From Ancrocorticia sp047501485 (GTDB lineage: Bacteria; Actinomycetota; Actinomycetes; Actinomycetales; Actinomycetaceae), in the NCBI GenBank assembly GCA_047501485.1, contig JAZDRN010000004.1:62001-126000 (forward strand): DNA of 64,000 nt. Reading direction: 5' to 3'. The notes under the pieces were generated by a model that ran no database searches, was not told the origin of the DNA, and saw nothing but the letters and a program-made list of their open reading frames with translations. This document shows positions 17,779-26,372 of the stretch, in pieces (the first letter of the stretch is position 1; each line of letters opens with the position of its first letter). The translations under genes and the position numbers were made by a program.

Positions 17779-18726
17779 CTAGAAATCGAGTGGTATCTGG
17801 CCCTCGGGAATGTCGTCATAGGAGCTGGGATCCTCGATGGGCTCCACGTGCACCATGACGTGGAGGTCGGGGACCGCGGCCTTCATGTCGGACTTGATGG
17901 TCTCGGCGAGCCGGTGGCTGCGGTGTACCGTCCAGGAACCGGGCACCAGGAGGTCGACGTTCGCGAACGCCTCGCGGCCGGAGGCTCGCGTCTGCAAGCC
18001 GTGGAAATCCACGTCCTCGCTCGCGTGATCTCGCAGCACCTCCACGATGGCCTTGTTCTGTTCGGCGGGAAGCGTGGCATCCATGAGCCCGTTGAGCGAG
18101 GATCGCACCAGGCGGAACCCGGTGAAGGTGATATTGATGGCCACGGCCAGTGCGACCAGCGGATCGAGGATCTGCCAGTGCGTCAGCCCCACCAAACCGA
18201 TGCCCAGCAGCACCCCGGCGCTGGTGACGACGTCGGTCATCAGGTGAGCGCCGTCCGCCTGCAGGGTGGGGGAGCGGTAGGCCTTGCCCGCCCGAAGCAG
18301 TACCAGTGCGACGCCCCCGTTGATGAGCGAGGCGACCACCGAGATGAGGAGGCCGATCCCGATGTTATCCAGCGGCCGGGGGTTGATGATGCGGTCTATG
18401 GTGGCGAAGATGATGACGGCCGCGGCCGCGAGAATCATGGCCCCCTCGATGCCGGCGGAGAAGTACTCGGCCTTGGAGCGTCCGAAGATGAAGCGCTCGT
18501 CGGCGGGTTTCGCGGCCTGATGGAGCACGACGAGCGCCACGATGGCGGCGACGAGGTTGACGATGGATTCGGCGGCGTCCGAGAGCAGTCCCACCGATCC
18601 TGTCATCAGATAGGCCCCCGCCTTCAGCGCGATGGTGAGGAGCGCTGCCACAACGGAGAGCCATGCAAACTTCATGAGATTGCGGGGCGAACCCTGGGGC
18701 CCGTCATTTCTGTCTTTCTTTGCCAC
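17779..18726 (-). CDS. Cation diffusion facilitator family metal exporter
   Basis: CDF proteins export divalent metals such as Zn2+, Fe2+ or Mn2+ in exchange for protons. The product (315 aa from GTG 18726) has about six hydrophobic segments, TGSVGLLSDAAESIVNLVAA in TM2, and LQADGAHLMTDVVTSAGV in TM5 with the HxxxD metal pair. A C-terminal cytoplasmic domain ends with HVMVHVEPIED. TM2 has the SDAxES variant rather than a HxxxD pair, so the metal cannot be assigned. The GTG is chosen because it opens a short charged N-tail (VAKKDRNDG); MKFAW at 18675 is an alternative. It is divergent from rpsP. Confidence 0.88.
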   Translation of the reverse strand: MAKKDRNDGPQGSPRNLMKFAWLSVVAALLTIALKAGAYLMTGSVGLLSDAAESIVNLVAAIVALVVLHQAAKPADERFIFGRSKAEYFSAGIEGAMILAAAAVIIFATIDRIINPRPLDNIGIGLLISVVASLINGGVALVLLRAGKAYRSPTLQADGAHLMTDVVTSAGVLLGIGLVGLTHWQILDPLVALAVAINITFTGFRLVRSSLNGLMDATLPAEQNKAIVEVLRDHASEDVDFHGLQTRASGREAFANVDLLVPGSWTVHRSHRLAETIKSDMKAAVPDLHVMVHVEPIEDPSSYDDIPEGQIPLDF

Positions 18727-18868
18727 GGGACAATTGTGGGGCCTTCGGCCTACGGATCCCAAGGCGAATACGGCAAATGCAAGAGATGGCACGATGTTCG
18801 GAAAGCCGAATCGAAGGACTTCGGTCCGGGGAGCTTTCTGCCTGTGCGTGATGCCACCAGAGTGGCAA

Positions 18869-18898
18869 TTGCTGTAGCCGCGGCGTTTCTGGCACAAT
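18869..18898 (+). promoter_or_regulatory. Candidate promoter of the rpsP operon
   Basis: TTGCTG (18869-18874) and CACAAT (18893-18898) are 18 bp apart. They would give a leader of about 120 nt before rpsP. The 302-bp gap back to the CDF gene contains nothing else I can name. Confidence 0.4.
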
Positions 18899-19027
18899 GG
18901 GGCGTTGTACTCGGGCGAACGAGGTCCCTCTCAACTCCGTTCAGCCCTTGTCTGGAACTCTGCTTCACATGGTCCCCCGTGTGCAAGGAGGGTTCATCCC
19001 AATGTAGAACCAGGAGTGACCACACAG

Positions 19028-19468
19028 GTGGCAGTCAAGATTCGTCTCAAGCGCATGGGTAAGATCCGTGCACCCTTCTACCGCGTCGTCGTCGTCGATT
19101 CTCGTAAGCGTCGTGACGGTGCAGTCATCGAGGAGATCGGTCAGTACCATCCGACCGAGAACCCTTCGGTCATCAAGATCGATTCCGAGCGCGCGCAGTA
19201 CTGGCTCTCGGTTGGCGCTCAGCCTTCCGATTCCGTCAAGCAGCAGCTGAAGATCACGGGTGACTGGCAGAAGTTCAAGGGCCTGCCGGGCGCCGAAGGG
19301 CGTCTGAAGGTCAAGGATTCCGTTAACCTCGAGTCCGCTCGTCAGGCCGCGGTGGAGTCCGTGCAGAACGACGCCGAGAAGCGTCGCGCCGCAGCAGCCG
19401 AGGCCAAGGCCGCGGCTGAAGCCGAAGCCGCCGCTCCCGCAGAGGCTGAAGCAGGAGAGGACGCCTGA
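19028..19468 (+). CDS. rpsP: 30S ribosomal protein bS16
   Basis: bS16 is a core protein of the 30S body. The 146-residue product starts VAVKIRLKRMGKIRAPFYRVV and continues with the canonical fold to about residue 85. An Ala/Glu-rich C-terminal tail of about 40 residues follows, as is common in actinobacteria. GTG 19028 matches the family N-terminus; the nearest SD, AGGAG at 19011-19015, is rather far (12 nt). Its stop overlaps the khpA start, and it opens the rpsP-khpA-rimM-trmD series for 30S maturation and tRNA modification. Confidence 0.96.
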   Translation: MAVKIRLKRMGKIRAPFYRVVVVDSRKRRDGAVIEEIGQYHPTENPSVIKIDSERAQYWLSVGAQPSDSVKQQLKITGDWQKFKGLPGAEGRLKVKDSVNLESARQAAVESVQNDAEKRRAAAAEAKAAAEAEAAAPAEAEAGEDA

Positions 19469-19707
19469 TGTTGGCCGATGCCCTGGAGCACTTGGTCCGT
19501 GGAATCGTTGACACCCCCGACGACGTCGAGGTGCAGTCGCGAAATACCCGGCGGGGAGAGCTCCTCGAGGTCCGGGTGAATCCGGATGATCTCGGGCGCG
19601 TCATCGGACGCAATGGGCGCACGGCAAAGGCGCTTCGTTCGGTGATGGGCGCGCTGTCGGGCAAGGGCTCGGTACGCGTGGACGTCATCGAAACCGACCA
19701 GCGTTAA
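19468..19707 (+). CDS. khpA: KH-domain RNA-binding protein KhpA
   Basis: This 79-residue single KH domain has the diagnostic GxxG loop in LGRVIGRNGRTAKALRSVM. KhpA proteins bind many RNAs and, with KhpB, affect division and translation in Gram-positives. ATG 19468 overlaps the rpsP stop (TGATG), so it is translationally coupled. The gene is conserved at this position between rpsP and rimM in Gram-positive bacteria. Confidence 0.93.
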   Translation: MLADALEHLVRGIVDTPDDVEVQSRNTRRGELLEVRVNPDDLGRVIGRNGRTAKALRSVMGALSGKGSVRVDVIETDQR

Positions 19708-19774
19708 GCTGTTTTCACTGGACCGGCCCCAACCGAGCGAGGTTGCGGGCCGGTTCGTGCGTATAGGAGATCTT

Positions 19775-20350
19775 GTGCAGTTGACTGTTGCCATCATCGG
19801 CGCCCCCCACGGGCTCAAGGGAGAGGTACGCCTCGACGTCCGTACCGATTCGCCCCAGCGGCGCCTCGCCGTCGGCACAATGCTGGAGACGGATCCGCCG
19901 GAGGTTGGCCCCCTCACGATCGAACGCACACGCGAATACAAGGGCGCCACCTACGTCCTCTTCTCGGAATGCCGCGACCGCAACGGCGCGGAGGCACTGC
20001 GGGGAGTCGCGCTGATCGTGGAGACGGACGAGGAAGAAGCAGTCGAGGAGGACGCCTGGTACAGCCACGAGCTCGTAGGCCTCGAAGTGCTCGACCCCGA
20101 CGGCTACACCCTCGGCGAGGTCATCGCGTTGGATCCGATGCCGGCCCAGGATCTGCTGGTGGTGCGCGAACCGGACGGCATCGTCACGCGGGTTCCCTTC
20201 GTGAAGGAGATCGTGACCGAGGTGGATCTGGCGGACGGCTGCGTGGTGGTCGACGCACCGGCCGGTCTCTTCTCGGAGGAGGAGATGATCGTCGCCGACG
20301 ATTCCGATTCGAGCGACGACGACGGCGCGAACGGCTCCCCGGACGCATGA
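19775..20350 (+). CDS. rimM: Ribosome maturation factor RimM
   Basis: RimM assists assembly of the 30S head by binding uS19. The 191-residue product begins VQLTVAIIGAPHGLKGEVRLDV, the family N-terminus. A PRC-barrel-like second domain contains WYSHELVGLEVLDPDGYTLG. The C-terminal 25 residues are very acidic (DDSDSSDDDGAN). GTG 19775 is chosen because AGGAGA lies 4 nt before it; the earlier GTG 19757 would place the SD inside the gene. Its TGA overlaps the trmD ATG. Confidence 0.94.
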   Translation: MQLTVAIIGAPHGLKGEVRLDVRTDSPQRRLAVGTMLETDPPEVGPLTIERTREYKGATYVLFSECRDRNGAEALRGVALIVETDEEEAVEEDAWYSHELVGLEVLDPDGYTLGEVIALDPMPAQDLLVVREPDGIVTRVPFVKEIVTEVDLADGCVVVDAPAGLFSEEEMIVADDSDSSDDDGANGSPDA

Positions 20351-21732
20351 TGCGATTCGATGTGATCTCGGTTTTCCCCGAGTTCTTCGGGGTTCTCAAC
20401 CTCTCGCTCCTGGGCAAGGCGCAGGAGCGGGGGATTCTCCGTATCCGGTCGCACGACCTGCGTGACTGGACGGACGATCCGCATCGCACCGTCGACGATA
20501 CGCCGGCCGGCGGGGGCGCCGGTATGGTGATGCGCCCCGACGTGTGGGGGCGTGCGCTCGACTCGGTCCTGCCCGGCGGTGGCACGCAGATTCTGGCTCC
20601 GGGGACCGTGCTGGCCATCCCCACTCCCTCCGGAAAACAGCTGACGCAGCGCGAATGCGAACGGCTGGCTTCCTCCTCCCGGCAGATCGTCATCGCCTGC
20701 GGTCGCTACGAGGGCATTGATTCGCGTGTGGCCCAGCACTATGCCTCGAAAGGCGTGGAGGTTTTCGAGTACTCGCTTGGGGATTACGTGCTCAACGGGG
20801 GCGAGGTGGCCGCCGTGGCGCTGGTCGAAGCGATCGGACGTCTGCTCCCGGGAATGGTGGGAAATCCAGAATCTCTCGTCGAGGAGTCCCACGGCGCCGC
20901 GGGACTCCTCGAGTACCCGGTCTTCACCAGACCCGCGCAATGGCGGGACCTGCCGATTCCCGACGTGCTGACCTCCGGGAACCACGGAGCGGTGGCACGT
21001 TGGCGCCGTGATCGGGCCATTGAGAAGACGGCCGCCCGCCGCCCGGACATGATCCTGAAACTGGACGCGGCCAAGCTGGACAAGAAGGACAAAGAGACCC
21101 TGGCTGAGCTGGGATATCTCGTTCCTCCCGGGGCGGAGCACCCGATCCCCGTCAGCGCCCGCCTGGCGTGCGCGCAGGACATCTCCCGCTTGGCTGAGAT
21201 CGCGGCACGGACTTTTCCGGATGCGGCGCCGATCGAACTCAGCGAGGAATCCATCGCCAGCTTCGTACGTCAGAACCTCTCCGAGGAGGCATTCGCCTCG
21301 TATCTGTCCGATCCGGCCTGGGTGTGCGTGCTCCTGACGACCTCCGGTGGCCAGGTGGTCGGATACACGCTGAGCGAGGTTCCCGCCGCGGACGGCGTCG
21401 CCGGAGATGAAGCCGGAGCCCCATCCGACGCGATGGTCGAAGGGCGCGAGCGCAGGGGACCGCTCGTCTATCTGTCCAAGTACTACATCGATCGTCCGTG
21501 GCGTGGCACCGGCGCCTCGCGACTACTGTGGTCGGCGACCCGGCAAGAGCTCTCCCGCAGGACGCGGGAATGGGAGAACCCCGTGGTCTACCTGGGCACC
21601 AACGCCAAGAACCGCCGCGCCATCAAGGCGTACAGGAAACTGGGATTCGTCAAGGTCGGCATGCGCCACTTCATGGTGGGTGACCAAGACAACCTCGATG
21701 TCGTTTTAGCCCGCGAACTGCATGTGCCATAA
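20350..21732 (+). CDS. trmD: tRNA (guanine37-N1)-methyltransferase TrmD fused to a GNAT domain
   Basis: TrmD methylates G37 of tRNAs reading CNN codons and prevents frameshifting. Residues 1 to about 240 are a complete TrmD: MRFDVISVFPEFFGVLNLSL, TVDDTPAGGGAGMVMRPDVW, GRYEGIDSRVAQHY and the SAM-knot segment YSLGDYVLNGGEVA. The protein then continues in frame for about 220 residues as an acetyltransferase-like domain, with VYLSKYYIDRPWRGTGASRLLW and NAKNRRAIKAYRKLGF (GNAT motifs A and B). Total 460 aa against a usual length of about 240-270. ATG 20350 overlaps the rimM stop. The GNAT substrate is unknown; a fused tRNA- or ribosome-directed acetyltransferase is only a guess. Confidence 0.93.
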   Translation: MRFDVISVFPEFFGVLNLSLLGKAQERGILRIRSHDLRDWTDDPHRTVDDTPAGGGAGMVMRPDVWGRALDSVLPGGGTQILAPGTVLAIPTPSGKQLTQRECERLASSSRQIVIACGRYEGIDSRVAQHYASKGVEVFEYSLGDYVLNGGEVAAVALVEAIGRLLPGMVGNPESLVEESHGAAGLLEYPVFTRPAQWRDLPIPDVLTSGNHGAVARWRRDRAIEKTAARRPDMILKLDAAKLDKKDKETLAELGYLVPPGAEHPIPVSARLACAQDISRLAEIAARTFPDAAPIELSEESIASFVRQNLSEEAFASYLSDPAWVCVLLTTSGGQVVGYTLSEVPAADGVAGDEAGAPSDAMVEGRERRGPLVYLSKYYIDRPWRGTGASRLLWSATRQELSRRTREWENPVVYLGTNAKNRRAIKAYRKLGFVKVGMRHFMVGDQDNLDVVLARELHVP

Positions 21733-21873
21733 TTATTAAGCTTTCTCACCGCGATTTTGTGCTGAACCTGCCGCAGGGGGTTGCGCATAGGTGAGTCCAT
21801 AGAGGCTGGCACCCACGCTATGGTGCCCCGAGAACGCTTGTGACCTGCGCGCACGAGTGGAAAGAGAAGACAA

Positions 21874-22230
21874 ATGCAGACTCTCGATTTCGTTGATGCA
21901 GCGCAGCTGCGCGATGACATCCCCAGCTTCCGCCCGGGCGACACCGTCCGCGTGAACGTACGAGTCGTCGAAGGCACCCGTACCCGTACCCAGGCTTTCC
22001 AGGGCGTCGTCCTGGGCCGCTCCGGCGCGGGCATCCGTGAGACCTTCATCGTGCGTAAGATCTCCTTCGGTGTGGGCGTCGAGCGTACCTTCCCGGTGCA
22101 CTCGCCTTCGATCGAGTCCATCGAGGTCGTCTCCCGCGGTATCGTTCGCCGCGCCAAGCTGTACTACCTGCGCGATCGCCACGGTAAGGCAGCCAAGATC
22201 AAGGAGCGTCGCGACGATCAGCGCGCCTGA
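21874..22230 (+). CDS. rplS: 50S ribosomal protein bL19
   Basis: bL19 lies at the 30S-50S interface. The 118-residue protein has the full family pattern: FRPGDTVRVNVRVVEGTRTR, QAFQGVVLGRSGAGIRETF and the basic C-terminus RRAKLYYLRDRHGKAAKIKE. The 141-bp gap after trmD begins with an AT-rich patch (TAATTATTAAGC) and could hold its own promoter. A strong terminator follows. Confidence 0.96.
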   Translation: MQTLDFVDAAQLRDDIPSFRPGDTVRVNVRVVEGTRTRTQAFQGVVLGRSGAGIRETFIVRKISFGVGVERTFPVHSPSIESIEVVSRGIVRRAKLYYLRDRHGKAAKIKERRDDQRA

Positions 22231-22244
22231 GCCTAGTCTCTTCT

Positions 22245-22281
22245 GATTTGTGGGGTTCGCCTTGTGCGGACCCCACAAATC
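22245..22281 (+). terminator. Hairpin terminator after rplS
   Basis: A 16-bp stem with one G-T pair (22245-22260 with 22266-22281) and a 5-nt loop lies 14 bp after the rplS stop. GTTTGC follows instead of a long T-run. Confidence 0.75.
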
Positions 22282-22421
22282 GTTTGCGAAGCGTGACGTG
22301 AAAAGGCGTCGACGCGAGCCGTGACGCCGTCGTCGTGCCCGACGCACCGCGCCGCCCGCGATGACAGCCGCGGAGCCCAAATGGGCTAATATTTCAGGGG
22401 CACACCGCTATGGAGGAGCAT

Positions 22422-23270
22422 ATGGCTACAGACCCCACCACTCACCCCGATGGGGATGGTGACAACATGCCTCCTTCGTTTCCCCCGCAAACGGATGCGG
22501 CGGATATTCAGCGGAAAGACGCGGCCAAGGACGAAGATCTCTGGGAAGATGACGGGGACACGGACTCCTTGGAAGAAGATGCCGACGACGATGCGGCGGA
22601 GAAGCGTTCGTCTTGGCTGAGCAACACCCTCGAGTTCCTCGCGATCCTCATCGTCGCGCTCTTGATCTCGGTCCTCATCAAAACCTTCCTCCTGCAGGCC
22701 TACTACGTCCCCTCGGGGTCCATGGAGAACACCCTGCAAGTGGGGGATCGGATCGCCGTGAACCGCATGGCGCGTGACGCGGAGGACATCCATCGCGGGG
22801 ACGTCGTCGTCTTCGTCGATCCGGGAGGCTGGCTCGCCGAACAGCCCGATACTCGCTCGGGTTTCGAGCGCGGGATGTCGAACGTGTTGCAGGCTGTCGG
22901 TCTCCTTCCACAGAATACCGGGCATCATCTGGTCAAACGGGTCATCGGTGTCGGCGGGGACCGCGTCGCGTGCTGTACGGACCAAGGCCTGCTGACGGTC
23001 AATGGCGAGCCCATCGAGGAGGATTATCTCAAGGATGGCGCGGCTCCATCGTTGCAGGAGTTCTCGGTCACCGTTCCGCAGGATCATCTATGGGTGATGG
23101 GCGACAATCGTTCGAATTCTCGCGACTCGCGCTACCACGAACTCGAAGAGGGCAACGGCTTCGTCCCGGTGGCGAACGTCGAAGGCAGGGCATGGGCCAT
23201 CTTCTATCCCTTCTCCCATTTCGGAACACTCGGGCACACGGACGCCTTCGCAGCGTTGGAGGAGAACTGA
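22422..23270 (+). CDS. lepB: Signal peptidase I
   Basis: LepB cleaves signal peptides on the outer face of the membrane using a Ser-Lys dyad. The 282-residue product has an acidic cytoplasmic tail of about 65 residues and one membrane helix (LEFLAILIVALLISVLIKTF). The catalytic Ser is in YVPSGSMENTL (about residue 100) and the Lys in HHLVKRVIGVGGDR (about residue 172). GDNRSNSRDSRYH follows. ATG 22422 is chosen because GGAGGAG ends 4 nt upstream; the ATG at 22410 overlaps that SD. rnhB follows immediately. Confidence 0.95.
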   Translation: MATDPTTHPDGDGDNMPPSFPPQTDAADIQRKDAAKDEDLWEDDGDTDSLEEDADDDAAEKRSSWLSNTLEFLAILIVALLISVLIKTFLLQAYYVPSGSMENTLQVGDRIAVNRMARDAEDIHRGDVVVFVDPGGWLAEQPDTRSGFERGMSNVLQAVGLLPQNTGHHLVKRVIGVGGDRVACCTDQGLLTVNGEPIEEDYLKDGAAPSLQEFSVTVPQDHLWVMGDNRSNSRDSRYHELEEGNGFVPVANVEGRAWAIFYPFSHFGTLGHTDAFAALEEN

Positions 23271-23271
23271 C

Positions 23272-23958
23272 ATCTATCCGACTCGCGATCTGGAACGAGA
23301 GGTCCTGACCTCGCTCACCACCCACCTGGGACCGGGTGCGATCTTGGCCGGGGTCGACGAGGTGGGCCGCGGGGCGCTCGCAGGCCCGGTCAGTGTGGGG
23401 ATCTGCCTCATCGACGCGGAAACCGAGGACGTGTTTCCGGCGGGCCTGCGCGACTCGAAACTGCTTTCTCCCGCCAAGCGCGCCATTCTCGACCCGCTGT
23501 GCCGGGAATGGGGCCTCGACCTGGCCGTAGGGCACGCGGGGCCCGATATCGTCGACGGCGAGGGGATCATCGTGGCGCTCCGCCGCGCGGCCGCCGCCGC
23601 TCTGGCGCAGTTGGCCGCGCGAGGTCGCGTGCCCGACGCCGTGCTGCTGGACGGGCGGCACAACTGGTGGGCCGAGGACTCTCTATTCGACGCCAATCCG
23701 ATCCTTCCGCAATTGCCGGTGCGCATGCAGGTCAAGGGTGATGCTTCCTGTGCTGTTATCGCCGCCGCGTCCGTGGCAGCCAAGGTGGAGCGCGACGGCA
23801 TGATGGTTGCACTCGACGAAGGCTATCCGGGCTACGATTGGGCCAGTAACAAGGGCTATGCGTCCGCCCGTCACATCGACGGCCTGCGAGCCCTGGGGCC
23901 TTCGCCGCTGCATAGAAGGTCGTGGCATCTGCCGGGAGTAGAGGAGGATATCCGATGA
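23272..23958 (+). CDS. rnhB: Ribonuclease HII, unusual start codon
   Basis: RNase HII removes ribonucleotides from DNA. The catalytic acids are visible in LAGVDEVGRGALAGPV and LLDGRHN, with DSKLLSP and QVKGDASCAVIAAASVAAK also present. Homology-like sequence (IYPTRDLEREVL) begins right after lepB, but no ATG or GTG exists there. The best SD, GGAGGAG at 23258-23264, is 7 nt before an ATC codon at 23272. CTG 23290 or TTG 23344 are the other choices; TTG would begin only 2 residues before the active-site Asp strand. The coordinates use ATC 23272 and are provisional at the 5' end. Confidence 0.88.
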   Translation: MYPTRDLEREVLTSLTTHLGPGAILAGVDEVGRGALAGPVSVGICLIDAETEDVFPAGLRDSKLLSPAKRAILDPLCREWGLDLAVGHAGPDIVDGEGIIVALRRAAAAALAQLAARGRVPDAVLLDGRHNWWAEDSLFDANPILPQLPVRMQVKGDASCAVIAAASVAAKVERDGMMVALDEGYPGYDWASNKGYASARHIDGLRALGPSPLHRRSWHLPGVEEDIR

Positions 23959-24272
23959 GCGATGTCGAAGGATACGAGTCCGACCAGGAGCTCGCGCTCT
24001 ACCGCGAGTATCGGGATGTCATCAACATCTTCCGTTTCGTGGTGGAGACGGAGCGGCGCTTCTACCTGGCGAATGACGTTGACGTCAAAGTGCGAGCCTC
24101 CCAGGGCGGAGACGTCTTCTTCGAGGTGAATCTGGTCGACGCGTGGGTATGGGACATCTACCGGACGAGCCGTTTCATTCGTTCGGTGCGTGTGGTGACG
24201 TTCAAAGACGTCAACGTCGAAGAGTTGAACAAGCAGGACATCACGCGGGAGATCGACCTGCCGGAACGGTAG
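23955..24272 (+). CDS. DUF2469 family protein
   Basis: This 105-residue acidic protein belongs to a conserved actinobacterial family with no known function. It has the typical YESDQELALYREYRDVINIF start and VDAWVWDIYRTSRFIRSVRV in the middle. ATG 23955 overlaps the rnhB stop by four bases. Its fixed place between rnhB and yraN in actinobacteria supports the assignment. The following 133 bp (24273-24405) contain only a duplicated GTAGCGGCG element and no gene. Confidence 0.9.
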   Translation: MSDVEGYESDQELALYREYRDVINIFRFVVETERRFYLANDVDVKVRASQGGDVFFEVNLVDAWVWDIYRTSRFIRSVRVVTFKDVNVEELNKQDITREIDLPER

Positions 24273-24405
24273 GGGTGAGCGGCAGGGGTGCTTGTAGCGG
24301 CGCGTGTAGCGGCGTTTTCTCCACAGGAACGCTTCGTGCACCTAGTGTCCACAGTGCTGGCTCGACCGCACCCGAGGACTGCCGCGACGCGCTTTACTGC
24401 GGAGT

Positions 24406-24858
24406 ATGAACTCTCGAATCACTCCTTTAGTGCCGCCGGGCAAGGCTCGGACGATCGATCTGGGCAAGGGCTGGAAGCCGCCCGTTCTCACACCCAATGC
24501 CAGTAATCGGGAACTGGGGCGGTGGGGCGAGGAGCTGGCCGCGCAGCATCTGGAGGCGCGCGGAATCGACATCCTCGATCGCAACTGGCGCAGCGCGAAC
24601 GGGGAGATAGACCTGGTCTGTTGGGATAGCCAACGCCGGGCGGTCTTCGCCTGCGAGGTCAAGACGCGCCGTGAGGGAGGCCGGGTACCCTCTATCGAAT
24701 CGATCTCCCGAGCGAAACTCTCCCGGCTGCGGCGGCTCATCTCGCAGTGGATGGATGTTCACGAACATGCTGCTCCGCTGGTTGCGATCGACCTTGTGGC
24801 CATCACCGTCAGCGAAGGCCAGGGATGGAATCTCTGCCATATCGAGGGTGTGGCATGA
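24406..24858 (+). CDS. YraN/UPF0102 family nuclease-like protein
   Basis: The 150-residue product has the UPF0102 restriction-endonuclease-like fold. RELGRWGEELAAQHLEARG begins the domain near residue 38, and ANGEIDLVCWD with FACEVKTR gives the E/D-ExK metal-binding motif. The family is thought to act in DNA recombination or uptake, because it is usually next to comM and dprA, as here. An N-terminal extension of about 35 residues precedes the domain. The stop overlaps the comM-like start (ATGA). Confidence 0.88.
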   Translation: MNSRITPLVPPGKARTIDLGKGWKPPVLTPNASNRELGRWGEELAAQHLEARGIDILDRNWRSANGEIDLVCWDSQRRAVFACEVKTRREGGRVPSIESISRAKLSRLRRLISQWMDVHEHAAPLVAIDLVAITVSEGQGWNLCHIEGVA

Positions 24859-26372
24859 GAATCGGAATGGCGCACGCGATATCGGTCGTGGGTGTGCAAG
24901 GTCATCCCGTACGGATCGAGGCCGCTCTGCTCTCGGGACTTCCCGCCTTCTCCATCGTCGGTCTGCCCGACGCCGCCGTCTCCGAGTCGCGAGAACGGTT
25001 GCGGGCAGCCTTTGTAGCGGCTGGTATCACGTTTCCACAGGTGCGAGTCACCGTGAATCTCTCGCCTGCGGATACGCCGAAATCCGGTACGGGGTTCGAT
25101 CTGGGCATAGCTGCCGCGATACTCGGCGCCATGGCCGGAAGTGGCCCAGACCCGAGCCCCACCTTCGTGGGTGAGTTGGGCCTGGACGGATCGGTGCGGA
25201 AGGTGCGCGGCATCCTGCCCGCCGCGCTGGCGGCCGAGCGGGTAGGGGCCGAGGTGCTCGTCGTGCCCTGGGGATGTGCGAGCGAGGCGCACCTGGCGGG
25301 AGTACGCGCGCAAGAGGTATGGCATCTCACGCAGGTCGCCGCCACCTTTGGAATCGCCTGCGCTCCCACGCCCGCCGCGCCGGCGAGCGAAGAAGAACGT
25401 CGGGAGAAGCCGACGCAGAGCGGCGATCTCGCCGATATCCGCGGTCAGGACGAAGCCAGATGGGCCCTCGAGGTGGCCGCAGCTGGAGGTCATCATCTGC
25501 TCATGACCGGTTCCCAGGGCATCGGCAAATCCTTGCTGGCCGGCAGTATGCCGGGTATTCTCCCTCCGCTGTCAGTGGAAGAAGCCGTCGAGGTGGCCAG
25601 CATCGCATCGGCGGCGGGGGAATTCGACGGCGCCCTCGATCGCGTTCCGCCGTTTGCCTGCCCGCACCACACCGCGAGCTCGGTCTCTCTCATTGGTGGG
25701 GGCTCCATTCCGCGCCCGGGAGCGGTTTCCCGGGCGCATCGCGGGGTTCTTTTCATGGACGAGCTTCCGGAGTTCCAGAGGGCCGTGCTTCAGGCACTGC
25801 GCCAACCGATGGAATCCGGAGTGGTGGAGATCCACCGAGCGCGTTCGCACGTCATCTTCCCTGCCCGCTTCCAATTGGTGGGTGCAGCCAACCCCTGCCG
25901 CTGTGGCCGGTTCTTCGACGGCGTGGGCGCATGCACCTGCGCCGTGCGGGAGAGGCGCGAGTACTACCGCAGAATCGGGGGGCCGCTTCTCGATCGCTTC
26001 GACATCAGCATCGTCCTCACGCGTCCCTCGCGTGCGGAACTGGCACGAAAGGACGCCGGTGAGGCCAGCGCCGCCGTCGCCCAACGTGTGGCGGAGGCAC
26101 GGCAGCGGGCACACAAAAGGCTCGAGGCTACTCCGTGGAGCAGGAACTCGCAGGTGACCGGTGCCTGGCTCCGCAGGCAGACGATGATGCCGCTTTCGGT
26201 TGAGAAACGGTTGGATCGGGTGATCGCGAATGGTGACCTGTCCTTGCGAGCGGTTGACAAGATCATGCGGGTCGCGTGGACGCTGGCTGACCTGGCCGGG
26301 CGGGACTCTCCCGCCGCGGAAGACTTCCATCAGGCGTTCGTGTTACGGGAGAGGAATGGACACCATGGTTGA
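24855..26372 (+). CDS. YifB/ComM-family Mg-chelatase-like AAA+ ATPase
   Basis: ComM is a hexameric branch-migration helicase in natural transformation of some bacteria; YifB is the general family name. The 505-residue product has the N-terminal family domain (MAHAISVVGVQGHPVRIEA, FSIVGLPDAAVSESRERL). The AAA+ core carries Walker A GSQGIGKSLLAG (about residue 218), Walker B VLFMDELPEF and the family signature AANPCRCG. A C-terminal winged domain follows. ATG 24855 overlaps the yraN stop. It is part of a yraN-comM-dprA DNA-processing operon. Whether this species is competent is unknown. Confidence 0.92.
   Translation: MRIGMAHAISVVGVQGHPVRIEAALLSGLPAFSIVGLPDAAVSESRERLRAAFVAAGITFPQVRVTVNLSPADTPKSGTGFDLGIAAAILGAMAGSGPDPSPTFVGELGLDGSVRKVRGILPAALAAERVGAEVLVVPWGCASEAHLAGVRAQEVWHLTQVAATFGIACAPTPAAPASEEERREKPTQSGDLADIRGQDEARWALEVAAAGGHHLLMTGSQGIGKSLLAGSMPGILPPLSVEEAVEVASIASAAGEFDGALDRVPPFACPHHTASSVSLIGGGSIPRPGAVSRAHRGVLFMDELPEFQRAVLQALRQPMESGVVEIHRARSHVIFPARFQLVGAANPCRCGRFFDGVGACTCAVRERREYYRRIGGPLLDRFDISIVLTRPSRAELARKDAGEASAAVAQRVAEARQRAHKRLEATPWSRNSQVTGAWLRRQTMMPLSVEKRLDRVIANGDLSLRAVDKIMRVAWTLADLAGRDSPAAEDFHQAFVLRERNGHHG

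Noticed and set aside
17779..19062. 476-codon plus-strand frame antisense to the CDF gene
   Set aside because: Composition is typical of a shadow frame; the minus-strand CDF transporter explains this region.
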